Positions 8,049-15,556 of a stretch of DNA of 20,283 nt are shown one piece after another (within the stretch, counting starts at the first letter, position 1; the number at the start of each line of letters is the position of its first letter). The DNA is from Bacteroidota bacterium (GTDB lineage: Bacteria; Bacteroidota; Bacteroidia; Chitinophagales; Chitinophagaceae), in NCBI GenBank assembly GCA_023386395.1, contig JAEWJV010000390.1, forward strand, positions 1 through 20,283, in the 5' to 3' direction. The notes beneath the pieces are model-generated. The model ran no database searches. It saw only the letters and a program-made list of their open reading frames with translations, and was not told the DNA's origin. The position numbers and the translations under genes are program-made.

Positions 8049-8056
8049 TATTTTTG
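8049..8056 (+). promoter_or_regulatory. -7 box upstream of the glutaminyl cyclase gene
   Basis: TATTTTTG is a perfect match to TAnnTTTG and lies 25 bases before the ATG at 8082, giving a leader of about 20 bases. No clear TTG box is seen 17-20 bases further upstream, which is common enough for weak or activated promoters. Confidence 0.5.
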
Positions 8057-8081
8057 CTGCAATTAACAACAAAGCCTTTTC

Positions 8082-8897
8082 ATGAAATTATCACACCTCC
8101 TTCCCTGCATTGTACTTTTTTTAGCCTGCAATAATAATAACCAGCCGGATAAAATAACAGGCAATAATAATGACAACCCCGCTCCTCCAATGATAAGCTA
8201 TTCAATTGTAAAAGTTTATCCGCACGATACATCTTCCTATACCGAAGGCCTGGAATGGAGAAATAACAGTTTGTATGAAAGCGGCGGCATGCATGGAAGC
8301 AGCAAACTTTTTCAAACCACATTGGAAGGCAAAATCCTGCAATCTCTCCCGCTGCCAAAAGAATTTTTTGGCGAAGGCATTACTATACTGAACAATAAAA
8401 TTTACCAACTCACTTACCAGGAACATAAGGTATTTGTTTACGATGCAGTTACATTCAAAAAAATAAAGGAGATGGAATGGCCTTATGAGGGTTGGGGTAT
8501 GACGAACAACGGAAAAGATTTAATTATAAGCACCGGCAGCAGCGTGCTTTATTTTGTTGACCCGGAAAACTTTAAGATTCTTAACCAGTTTAGTGTTACA
8601 GATAACTATGGCCCGGTGAGTAATTTAAATGAACTGGAATACGTAGATAGTATTATATATGCTAATATTTATCAAACGGATTATATTATAAAGATCGATC
8701 CGGAAACGGGCAGCGTGCTTGGCAAGCTTGATTTGAGTGGTATCCTGGCTAAAAGCGGTATGCCGGTAAATATTCAAAATTATACATCAACAACAGGATA
8801 TGTTTTAAACGGCATTGCCTATGATTCTGCTAAAAACAGTTTTTTTGTTACCGGCAAAATGTGGCCGGCCCTTTTTGAAATAAAGCTGAACCACTGA
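8082..8897 (+). CDS. Glutaminyl-peptide cyclotransferase (plant-type), lipoprotein
   Basis: This enzyme converts N-terminal glutamine of peptides to pyroglutamate with release of ammonia. The family is the five-bladed beta-propeller type first known from papaya, also common in bacteria. The lipobox LFLAC with Cys16 places it on a membrane facing the periplasm. A short Asn-rich linker (residues 17-32) leads to the propeller. Diagnostic motifs are YTEGLEW (53-59), FFGEGIT (95-101), YEGWGMT (135-141), LNELEY (182-187), VLNGIAYD (241-248) and FFVTGKMWPALFEIKL (254-269). The length of 271 residues is as expected. Its substrates are unknown. The downstream hydrolase gene starts 38 bases later, is also a lipoprotein with an Asn-rich linker, and may share the transcript. 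Confidence 0.93.
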   Translation: MKLSHLLPCIVLFLACNNNNQPDKITGNNNDNPAPPMISYSIVKVYPHDTSSYTEGLEWRNNSLYESGGMHGSSKLFQTTLEGKILQSLPLPKEFFGEGITILNNKIYQLTYQEHKVFVYDAVTFKKIKEMEWPYEGWGMTNNGKDLIISTGSSVLYFVDPENFKILNQFSVTDNYGPVSNLNELEYVDSIIYANIYQTDYIIKIDPETGSVLGKLDLSGILAKSGMPVNIQNYTSTTGYVLNGIAYDSAKNSFFVTGKMWPALFEIKLNH

Positions 8898-8935
8898 TCT
8901 GGAATTGTTTTTGCACCATAATGCAATAAATTTTT

Positions 8936-9976
8936 ATGACGAAACTTTCTACCGTTACTCTATTCATAGCCATTATTATTCTTGCATCATCCTGTGCCCG
9001 CATATTAAGGCCGGGCGCTGGCAATGCTAAAAACAATAAACGCAATACCAATAAAACTGCCGGTAATAAAAATAATAATGCGCCTTCAACCACCACCACA
9101 GCAAATGTTACCACGTTAAAAAATATTGTATTCAGCACAGCCGCTAATGCCAATGGCGTTAATCAGAGGCTTGCGCTGGATGTTTATAAACCTGCCAATG
9201 CAGCCGGGAAAAAATTCCCTGCAATTTTTCTTATTCACGGCGGCGGCTTTATAAATGGCGATAAAAATTCGCTTACATCAACCTCCTCCAAGCTGGCGGC
9301 TAATGGCTACGTGGTTGTTTCGCTTAATTACAGGCTTGGTTTTGGAAAGAATGGCGCCCGTTCCAACTGCGCTGACAGCAATCTTTTAAAACAGGCCCTT
9401 TACCGTTCTGTTGAAGATGCATACGAAGCAATTAATTATGTTGTTCAACGTGCAGATGATTATAATGTAGATAAGAACTGGATTTTTATTGGCGGGCAAA
9501 GTGCAGGCGCTATTACGGCTTTGTCAACTGCTTACTTTCAAAATGATCGTACACAAAGATTTTTCTCCAGTGTTGCAGAACAATCAGCAACATTTAATGC
9601 AGCCAGCAAAAGCAACTTTACCATACGTGGCGTAATAAGCATGTGGGGGGCATTTTTAGATCCCGGGCTAATTACAGCTAAAACTGCATTGCCAACCATA
9701 TTTTTCCAGGGAGAGAGAGATAATGTGGTGCCTTTTAATACAAGGCCGTTTGCACCTTGTGCTGTGGCAACGCCGATTTATGGAACCCGTCCTTTATACA
9801 CCCGTCTGAAAGATTTAGGCGTAACAGCCATTGCACATGTTGATCCCCAGGGTGGGCATGGCGTTTTTACGGAAGATTTCAGAATAAAAAATATACTCTG
9901 CTTTTTGAACGATGTAAGGCAAGGCACGGTAAAGCAGGTTTATCTTACCGGTATTCAAAACAGTTGCGATAATTAG
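8936..9976 (+). CDS. Alpha/beta hydrolase, esterase/lipase-like lipoprotein
   Basis: This is an envelope-anchored serine hydrolase of the carboxylesterase/hormone-sensitive-lipase type. The signal ends in LASSC (Cys20), which makes a lipoprotein likely. It is followed by an Asn/Lys/Thr-rich linker of about 35 residues. The catalytic features are all visible: the oxyanion hole HGGGF at 101-105, the nucleophile elbow GGQSAG with Ser189, a candidate acid Asp262 in GERDNVVP, and the base His308 in GGHGV. The domain core matches 'BD-FAE'-like acylamino-acid or carbohydrate esterases in arrangement (LDVYKPA, then FLIHGGGF). The substrate cannot be told. It follows the cyclotransferase by 38 bases and converges on the glf-like gene. 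Confidence 0.88.
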   Translation: MTKLSTVTLFIAIIILASSCARILRPGAGNAKNNKRNTNKTAGNKNNNAPSTTTTANVTTLKNIVFSTAANANGVNQRLALDVYKPANAAGKKFPAIFLIHGGGFINGDKNSLTSTSSKLAANGYVVVSLNYRLGFGKNGARSNCADSNLLKQALYRSVEDAYEAINYVVQRADDYNVDKNWIFIGGQSAGAITALSTAYFQNDRTQRFFSSVAEQSATFNAASKSNFTIRGVISMWGAFLDPGLITAKTALPTIFFQGERDNVVPFNTRPFAPCAVATPIYGTRPLYTRLKDLGVTAIAHVDPQGGHGVFTEDFRIKNILCFLNDVRQGTVKQVYLTGIQNSCDN

Positions 9977-9998
9977 TTAGGTGAAAAATGCGTTGCAT

Positions 9999-10015
9999 AA
10001 TCCCGATCAGGGATT
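9999..10015. repeat. Short hairpin between convergent genes
   Basis: AATCCC and GGGATT form a 6-bp stem around GATCA. It is inside a wider pair GTTGCAT (9992-9998) and ATGCAAC (10054-10060), and next to two copies of ACGCGT (10025-10030 and 10043-10048). The position between two gene ends suggests a transcription end, but no T run follows on either strand within 10 bases. Confidence 0.35.
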
Positions 10016-10073
10016 TGGAAAACAAACGCGTAAAAAAAGTAAACGCGTGAACGATGCAACTGCAATTTATTCG

Positions 10074-11192
10074 TTAAGCAGCATATTCCTCTGAAGGAAT
10101 TTCAAATTTTTCGAGTATTCCGGAAGCAAGTTTCATGGCGCGGCCAATTGCCTGGTCCATATCGTAATACCTGTATTCACCCAGCCTTCCGCATATAAGC
10201 ACATTTTCCAGTTTTTCGCTTTCAGCCCTGTATTGTTCATACAATTGTTTATTTGCCTTATCAGGAAAAGGATATTCAAAGCTGGCTGAATTTTCGGGTG
10301 TAAAAGGTGTTTCATGCGTAAGCATCGTTCCTTTCACTTTATCTTTTTCATCAGGGTGCATTAAATGCTTCCATTCAATGGTTCTTATGCGTGGGTCTTC
10401 AACATTTGGATAATTAACCTGTATGCAGGGCTGATGTTGCGTTTCTTCAATATGTTCTAAGCGCCGCTCCTGGCCACGGTATTTTAATTTGCCATATTTA
10501 TAGCCAAAAAACTCATCAATAGGCCCGGTGAATATGAGCAATTTCTTTGCTGCTACGTTTTCTTTATTTTGCAGGTAATCTGTTTCTAGTTCTAAAGGAA
10601 TACCATCAATCATATTACGCACCATTTGGGTGTAACCGTTACGGGGTAATGCATTCCACCTGTGGTTGGGCGTGAGCGTGTTTACGTTTGATTTATTAAT
10701 TGTAATGCGCACCGCCAGTTCCTTATCAAGCTCAGTCGCTTTTACACCCCATTGCTTTTCGGTATATCCCTTTATAAATAATTCATATAGCTGGCGGGGC
10801 ATTTTTGCAAGGCATGCTTCTTCAAAATTGGAAGGCTCGCCTTTAAAAGTTTCTTCCTCCCAGTTTTTACCGGCGATCTTTTCAATGTAATCCTGGTTCA
10901 CAGGCCAGTTGAGATATTCACCGTTAACTTTTGACCGTATGGTTGCAGACCAATTATAAAATTCTGTAAACCGGTTTAAAAAATTCCAGATTTTTTCAGA
11001 GCCGCACCTGAAATAATGAGGGCCATATTTATGGATCATTGCCCCACTCTCGTGCCTGTAATCAAAAACATTCCCTGCAAGGTGGTTTTTCCGGTCGAGG
11101 ATAATTACGTTCTGGTTATGATCTGTAAGTATGCGTGCAATAGTACTGCCGGTCAGCCCTGCGCCAACAATTACGAAGTCTTTTTCAGTCAT
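10074..11192 (-). CDS. glf: UDP-galactopyranose mutase-like flavoprotein
   Basis: The family interconverts UDP-galactopyranose and UDP-galactofuranose in the cytoplasm using reduced FAD. Length (372) and order of motifs fit: the FAD-binding GAGLTG (10-15), KYGPH at 55-59, YTEKQWG (143-149), NGYTQM (185-190), IDEFFGYKYGKLKYR (225-239), IRTIEWKH (269-276) and the C-terminal GRLGEYRYYDMDQA (335-348) that closes on FAD. Two positions are odd. The family's GPHIFHT reads GPHYFRC, and the R-[IL]-P-V-R motif, which holds one of two arginines contacting the UDP diphosphate, reads R-I-T-I-N, so Asn166 replaces that Arg. The second one (Arg270) is kept. It follows the sugar transferase by 53 bases on the same strand and may also have its own promoter. 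It is either a divergent mutase or a relative acting on another nucleotide sugar. Confidence 0.8.
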   Translation of the reverse strand: MTEKDFVIVGAGLTGSTIARILTDHNQNVIILDRKNHLAGNVFDYRHESGAMIHKYGPHYFRCGSEKIWNFLNRFTEFYNWSATIRSKVNGEYLNWPVNQDYIEKIAGKNWEEETFKGEPSNFEEACLAKMPRQLYELFIKGYTEKQWGVKATELDKELAVRITINKSNVNTLTPNHRWNALPRNGYTQMVRNMIDGIPLELETDYLQNKENVAAKKLLIFTGPIDEFFGYKYGKLKYRGQERRLEHIEETQHQPCIQVNYPNVEDPRIRTIEWKHLMHPDEKDKVKGTMLTHETPFTPENSASFEYPFPDKANKQLYEQYRAESEKLENVLICGRLGEYRYYDMDQAIGRAMKLASGILEKFEIPSEEYAA

Positions 11193-11196
11193 TAAG

Positions 11197-11204
11197 CAAA
11201 TGTA
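11197..11204 (-). promoter_or_regulatory. Candidate -7 box of the glf-like gene
   Basis: On the minus strand this reads TACATTTG, a perfect TAnnTTTG match, with only 4 bases between its last G and the ATG of the glf-like gene. Initiation from it would give a leaderless message. No TTG is seen at the -33 distance. Confidence 0.4.
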
Positions 11205-11245
11205 AGTTTTAGTATAATATTATTTGGCATGCTACAATATGCATA

Positions 11246-11974
11246 TTAATATGCTCCCTTGCCAGATAACACAACAACAGGTGTTTGCATGAGAATTTTC
11301 ATGTCAAGTAAAAAGGTATAATCTTCAATATATTCTGTATCATGCTCTATCATAAATTCTGCACTTGTATTATTTTCTCTATCCCTTATTTGCCATAAGC
11401 CGGTAATACCCGGGCGCACAAGGCATCGTACTTCTTTAAATTCAGGATAAGGCACAAGCATAAATGGTACGAGCGGCCTAGGGCCTACTATACTCATATC
11501 ACCGAATAACACATTAAAAAGCTGGGGCAGTTCGTCAATACTGGTTTTACGGATAATTTTTCCAATCCAGGTGATGCGTGAATCATTTTTGTCTTTATGC
11601 AAAACACCCTTTTCAGCACTTTCAATATGGCGTTTATGATCCTTATGTTTTACGCTGTGGTCTGTAACCATCGACCGGAATTTATGGCATTTAAAATTTA
11701 TGCCGCCATAACCTACCCTGTCGTTACTGTACAGGATGGGCCCCTTTGAAGTTAATTTTATTAAAAGTGCCACAGTTATTAATATAGGAGCAAAAAGTAT
11801 AATAAGTATAGATGCTACCAAAATATCAAAAGCACGTTTAAGGAAAAATTGAAATGATTTTTTCTGAATAGACCGGCTGATTGTATAAAAAGAACCCTGT
11901 TCTTCAGTTTTATTAGCATATACATGAACAAACTGGGTATCTTCAGCAGTATTGCTGGTAAAATTTAGTTTCAT
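11246..11974 (-). CDS. Initiating sugar (phosphoglycosyl) transferase
   Basis: This is a phosphoglycosyl transferase of the bacterial sugar transferase family (PglC/WcaJ catalytic domain). It moves a sugar-1-phosphate from a UDP-sugar to undecaprenyl phosphate at the inner membrane, the first step of glycan assembly. A soluble N-terminal stretch of about 40 residues precedes KRAFD (46-50) and one hydrophobic re-entrant helix (about 51-73). Then come the GPILYSNDRVGYGG segment, KFRSM (98-102), the catalytic Asp-Glu pair (147-148) in SIDELPQL, GPRPLVP (164-170) and RPGITGLWQI (187-196). A longer reading begins at TTG 12007, but that codon overlaps the -7 box, so ATG 11974 is chosen (242 residues). 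The small one-helix form lacks the four-helix domain of WcaJ. It is divergent from the MBOAT operon and upstream of the glf-like gene. Confidence 0.92.
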   Translation of the reverse strand: MKLNFTSNTAEDTQFVHVYANKTEEQGSFYTISRSIQKKSFQFFLKRAFDILVASILIILFAPILITVALLIKLTSKGPILYSNDRVGYGGINFKCHKFRSMVTDHSVKHKDHKRHIESAEKGVLHKDKNDSRITWIGKIIRKTSIDELPQLFNVLFGDMSIVGPRPLVPFMLVPYPEFKEVRCLVRPGITGLWQIRDRENNTSAEFMIEHDTEYIEDYTFLLDMKILMQTPVVVLSGKGAY

Positions 11975-12004
11975 AGTTACTTGTTGTTTAAATAGGATAC
12001 TTAA

Positions 12005-12012
12005 CAAAGATA
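12005..12012 (-). promoter_or_regulatory. -7 box of the sugar transferase gene
   Basis: On the minus strand it reads TATCTTTG, a perfect TAnnTTTG match. Transcription would begin near 12000, leaving about 26 bases before ATG 11974. This rules out the TTG at 12005-12007 as the start codon, because that codon would not be in the message. No -33 box at the usual distance. Confidence 0.5.
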
Positions 12013-12197
12013 TAAGTTTTCGGAAAAGATTATCTGGAAATCAACGACCGTAGCCAAATATTCCGAAAAAAACGTATTTTTCTTGGTTAACGTATTCTAC
12101 CGGGGTAACAAATATGCGCGCACACCCTGCAAGCATGATACCAGAATTCATTATTTGCAGATTTATTACTATCATTGCCAAAAACAGCTGCCTTTAA

Positions 12198-13619
12198 ATG
12201 CTATTTAATTCTTTAGCCTTCGTTGGCTTCTTTATAATTGTTACATCACTCTTTTTTCTGCTGCCCCATAAATACAGATGGCTGCTATTGTTAATGAGCA
12301 GCTGTTATTTCTACATGTCGTTTCTACCTATATATATATTGGTATTAGGTTTCACGATTGTAATTGATTATTTCGCCGGTATTTTTATTGAGAAAAGCGA
12401 AGGACGAAAGAGAAAGCTTTTTTTATGGCTGAGTATAATCACTAACGTAGGCATACTCGGCTTCTTTAAATATTTTAATTTTATTAATGATAACATAACA
12501 ATCCTCCTAAAGCTTTTCAATTTTACAAACCCGGTTCAGGACCTAAGCTTTATTCTGCCTATTGGTTTATCGTTTCACACCTTCCAGGCAATGAGTTACA
12601 CGATAGAAGTTTACCGGGGTAACCAGAAGTCTGAGCGCAATTTTGGGATATATGCTTTGTATGTAATGTTTTATCCGCAGTTAGTGGCAGGGCCTATTGA
12701 GCGGCCGCAAAATATTATCCACCAGTTTTATGAACCCAAAAAATTTGAATATGAACGCGTGGTGATCGGCCTGAAAATTATTTTATGGGGCTTTTTTAAA
12801 AAGCTTGTGGTGGCCGACAGGCTTGGCATTTATGTAAACACGGTCTTTGCCAATCCTTATCATCACAGCGGTTTAACCTTATTTACAGCCAGCATGTTTT
12901 TTTACGTGCAGATATACTGTGATTTTTCCGGCTATTCGGATATTGCCATTGGCAGCGCCAAGGTAATGGGCTATAACCTTATGGAAAACTTCAGAAGGCC
13001 GCTTTTTGGCCGAAGCTTTGCCGACAAATGGTACCGCTGGCATATTTCGCTTTACACCTGGTTTAGAGATTACGTATATCAGCCCCTTGCTAAAAGGGCG
13101 AGGCGCAACCGGTTTAAACTGTTAAGCTATGTTGTGCTCATTTTTACATTAAGTGGTTTTTGGCACGGCGCTAACTGGACCTTTATTTTATGGGGTATGT
13201 CCGCAGGCCTGAGTATTGTAATTGAGCGTATTTATAAAGATAAAGTGCGGCCACATAAATATATAAGTAAAAGATGGATGACTTTCTGGGGCACATTAAT
13301 ACCATTGCCGATAGGCTGTATTATGCTGGTGTTTTTCCGGGCGCCGTCTATTGGCGATGCGCTGCATATATTAGGCTCCATCATTACCTTTAAAAGCGGG
13401 CACTTTTTTAAAGGAACACCTCCTATAAATTTTTATTATTGCCTTATTGCTATGGGCATGCTATTAACGGTTGAATATCTCCAGGAGTATTATCCCAGAG
13501 TCAAATTCATTGGCAATAATTCTGTTGTAGTGAGATACACCAGTTATGTTTTGGTTATACTGATAATATTAATGATTGGTGTGTTTAACGGCGGTCAGTT
13601 TATTTACTTCCAATTCTAA
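12198..13619 (+). CDS. MBOAT family O-acyltransferase (AlgI-like)
   Basis: This polytopic inner-membrane protein (473 residues) passes acyl groups, usually acetyl, across the membrane for O-acylation of exported polysaccharide, like AlgI or DltB. Eight or more hydrophobic helices are evident. Signature stretches are PIGLSFHTFQAMSYTIEVYRG (segment 121-141), VAGPIERP (163-170), YCDFSGYSDIAIG (240-252), FRRPLFGRSFADKWYRWHISLYTWFRDYVY (265-294, with His282) and SGFWHGANWTFILWG with the catalytic His323. The end, FNGGQFIYFQF, is typical. ATG 12198 gives the standard N-terminus LFNSLAFVGFF. It heads a plus-strand set of five genes and is divergent from the sugar transferase. The gene after it encodes an SGNH-type protein, the usual partner for MBOAT enzymes. 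Confidence 0.95.
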   Translation: MLFNSLAFVGFFIIVTSLFFLLPHKYRWLLLLMSSCYFYMSFLPIYILVLGFTIVIDYFAGIFIEKSEGRKRKLFLWLSIITNVGILGFFKYFNFINDNITILLKLFNFTNPVQDLSFILPIGLSFHTFQAMSYTIEVYRGNQKSERNFGIYALYVMFYPQLVAGPIERPQNIIHQFYEPKKFEYERVVIGLKIILWGFFKKLVVADRLGIYVNTVFANPYHHSGLTLFTASMFFYVQIYCDFSGYSDIAIGSAKVMGYNLMENFRRPLFGRSFADKWYRWHISLYTWFRDYVYQPLAKRARRNRFKLLSYVVLIFTLSGFWHGANWTFILWGMSAGLSIVIERIYKDKVRPHKYISKRWMTFWGTLIPLPIGCIMLVFFRAPSIGDALHILGSIITFKSGHFFKGTPPINFYYCLIAMGMLLTVEYLQEYYPRVKFIGNNSVVVRYTSYVLVILIILMIGVFNGGQFIYFQF

Positions 13620-13638
13620 GAAACACATAAACAGGTTA

Positions 13639-14619
13639 ATGACAAGAGAAGAAATAAATCATGTTGTAAGATTTTTAAAAAAGTTATCCATTCTTGCAGT
13701 CTTGCTTTTTGTATTCGACCGGGGTATTGGGTTATTTCTTCAATATTTATATGAGAAAGATCCGCCGCCTGATATAAAAGCTTTTAATCATGTAATGAAT
13801 ACGCCCCTGGAAGATGTTTATATATTCGGCAGCTCAAAGGCGGCGCATGGGTATGTAAGTAATGTTTTCGCCGATACGCTTGGCTTAACCTGTTTTAATG
13901 CAGGCAGGGAACAAACCAATATTTTATATGCAGATGTTGTTATGAGCGAAATGCTGCGCAAGCATTCTCCCAAACTCGTTATTCTGGATATAACCGCCAA
14001 AGAAACCGTGGCGCACAATATGGAAGCCAGCAAGCTTATTCTTGCTAATCTTATGATACCACATATCAATACAGACACTTCTTTTTTACGCATAGGCAAA
14101 GAGCTCTTTCCCAAAGAAGTTTTTGCGGCGCAGCTATCCATGCTGCAGCGGTATAATTCCCAGGTATTGCCACTTTTGCTCGGCACTAAGAAGAACCGTT
14201 TTGAAGAAAACGGCTACCTGCCCATCCACGGCACTAAAATTGAAGGCGAAATACCCGCTTTCCAGGACAAGGGGGAAAGCTACGACAGTACAGCAAAGGA
14301 TTGCTTTGAACATTTTGTAACCATGCTGCAGGAAAAAAATGTAAAGCTTGTTATCATACAATCGCCTTATTATGTACAGAAATTTAGTACCTCTCCTTCA
14401 TTAGCTGCATTAATGCCCATCATCAAAAAATATAATGTTGAATACCTCGATTATTCCTTCGATCCTGAATTTTTTAGGAAAGATTATTTTTATGATAATG
14501 TGCATTTAAACGATAAAGGCGCCCATGCTTTTTCTGCAAGGCTCGCATCAGATTTAAAGAAAGATCTCGAAAAAAATGATCCTGCAGTTTTAAATAAATC
14601 ACAAACGGCCAGGCAATGA
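13639..14619 (+). CDS. SGNH/DltD-like protein, MBOAT partner
   Basis: A single N-terminal membrane helix (about residues 15-36) is followed by an extracytoplasmic SGNH-hydrolase-like domain. Visible blocks: YIFGSSKAAHGY (61-72), where a Ser at 65 or 66 replaces the GDSL serine; FNAGREQTN (86-94), block II glycine; and FYDNVHLNDKGAHAFS (284-299), with the catalytic pair Asp286 and His289. This matches the DltD/AlgJ-like arrangement in which such a protein takes the acyl group from the MBOAT protein and places it on the glycan; that role is inferred. A longer frame from TTG 13576 would run inside the MBOAT gene. ATG 13639, after a weak AGG, is preferred and leaves a 19-base gap. The stop overlaps the next ATG by 4 bases (ATGA), so translation is probably coupled. 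Confidence 0.85.
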   Translation: MTREEINHVVRFLKKLSILAVLLFVFDRGIGLFLQYLYEKDPPPDIKAFNHVMNTPLEDVYIFGSSKAAHGYVSNVFADTLGLTCFNAGREQTNILYADVVMSEMLRKHSPKLVILDITAKETVAHNMEASKLILANLMIPHINTDTSFLRIGKELFPKEVFAAQLSMLQRYNSQVLPLLLGTKKNRFEENGYLPIHGTKIEGEIPAFQDKGESYDSTAKDCFEHFVTMLQEKNVKLVIIQSPYYVQKFSTSPSLAALMPIIKKYNVEYLDYSFDPEFFRKDYFYDNVHLNDKGAHAFSARLASDLKKDLEKNDPAVLNKSQTARQ

Positions 14620-15530
14620 ACGATTTTCTAAAGCAAAACAATCATCTTCTTGAAAAACCTGTTATCGTTTTTGGCACAGGCCGTTCCGGCACAACCGTGA
14701 TTTCCGAGATTATTTTTCAGCATGAAGATTTAGCCTGGCACTCTAACTGGCAGGAACTTTTTCCAAAGTTTGCGCCCATCAATTATCTACGCCGTTTATT
14801 CGATAATAAATATTGGCGGGTAATTGGCATGAATACGCAAAACAATAAATCGTTCCGCAACTATATTTTATTCAGGCCGATTGAACGTTACGATTTCTGG
14901 GAAGCCGTTACAGGCAAACGCATAGATTTTTCCCGCGGTTTTTTGCTGAATGAAAAAGCAACGCCCGAAGAACAGGAACATATAAGAACTTTTTTTGCGC
15001 GGATAGTAAAATATCAAAAACGTAAAAGGCTGGCTATAAAAATTACAGGGCCGGCACGGATGGAATATTTAATGAGCATTTTCCCCGATGCACAGTTTAT
15101 AAATATTCAACGTGATCCGGTGTCAACCATTCGTTCGTGGATGGAAATTTACTGGAACGAACAAATAACCAACCAGCTTTGGTGGCAGGGCGCTTATACA
15201 GAAACGGAATTGAAAAAAGCCGCAGAATTATCCGCCGACAAATTTCTATTTGCCGCTTTTCAATACAGGAAATTGATGGAAACTACACAGCAGGAAATTG
15301 AAAAAATGCATCCTGATATTTATACAACCTCGTATGAAGATTTTGTAAAAGATCCGCAGGCATTTGTAAAGAGCCTCATGGATTTTGTGCATTTACAACC
15401 GTCGAAACTGGTGGATGCTTTCATGCAAAAGTTATCTATCGCTAATCGCAATGAAAGAAAAGCGGTTTCGGAAAAGTCTGAAATAACGCCGGAAATCAAA
15501 CAGCAAATAATGGAAATTGTGAATGCCTGA
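14616..15530 (+). CDS. Sulfotransferase family protein, first copy
   Basis: This is a PAPS-dependent sulfotransferase of the Sulfotransfer_3 type, expected to transfer a sulfo group from 3'-phosphoadenylyl sulfate to a hydroxyl, here most likely on a glycan or glycolipid precursor in the cytoplasm. The 5'-phosphosulfate loop is VFGTGRSGTT (18-27). The family hallmark SEIIFQHEDLAWHSNW follows (30-45). The 3'-phosphate site is INIQRDPVSTIRSW (162-175), with Arg166 and a Ser at 170 or 174. The C-terminal TSYEDFVKDP (238-247) is also typical. At 304 residues it is of normal size, with no signal peptide. It overlaps the SGNH stop by 4 bases, and a paralog follows 26 bases later. Acceptor unknown. 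Confidence 0.87.
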   Translation: MNDFLKQNNHLLEKPVIVFGTGRSGTTVISEIIFQHEDLAWHSNWQELFPKFAPINYLRRLFDNKYWRVIGMNTQNNKSFRNYILFRPIERYDFWEAVTGKRIDFSRGFLLNEKATPEEQEHIRTFFARIVKYQKRKRLAIKITGPARMEYLMSIFPDAQFINIQRDPVSTIRSWMEIYWNEQITNQLWWQGAYTETELKKAAELSADKFLFAAFQYRKLMETTQQEIEKMHPDIYTTSYEDFVKDPQAFVKSLMDFVHLQPSKLVDAFMQKLSIANRNERKAVSEKSEITPEIKQQIMEIVNA

Positions 15531-15556
15531 CGGATTCGTAATTAAATTCTACCACA

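Noticed and set aside
9992..10060. Nested inverted repeats as an attachment site or mobile-element end
   Set aside because: Arms are only 6-7 bases, there is no integrase or transposase nearby, and no target duplication was seen.
13576..13638. TTG-initiated N-terminal extension of the SGNH protein
   Set aside because: It lies mostly inside the conserved end of the MBOAT gene in another frame, and ATG 13639 directly precedes the membrane helix expected at the N-terminus.
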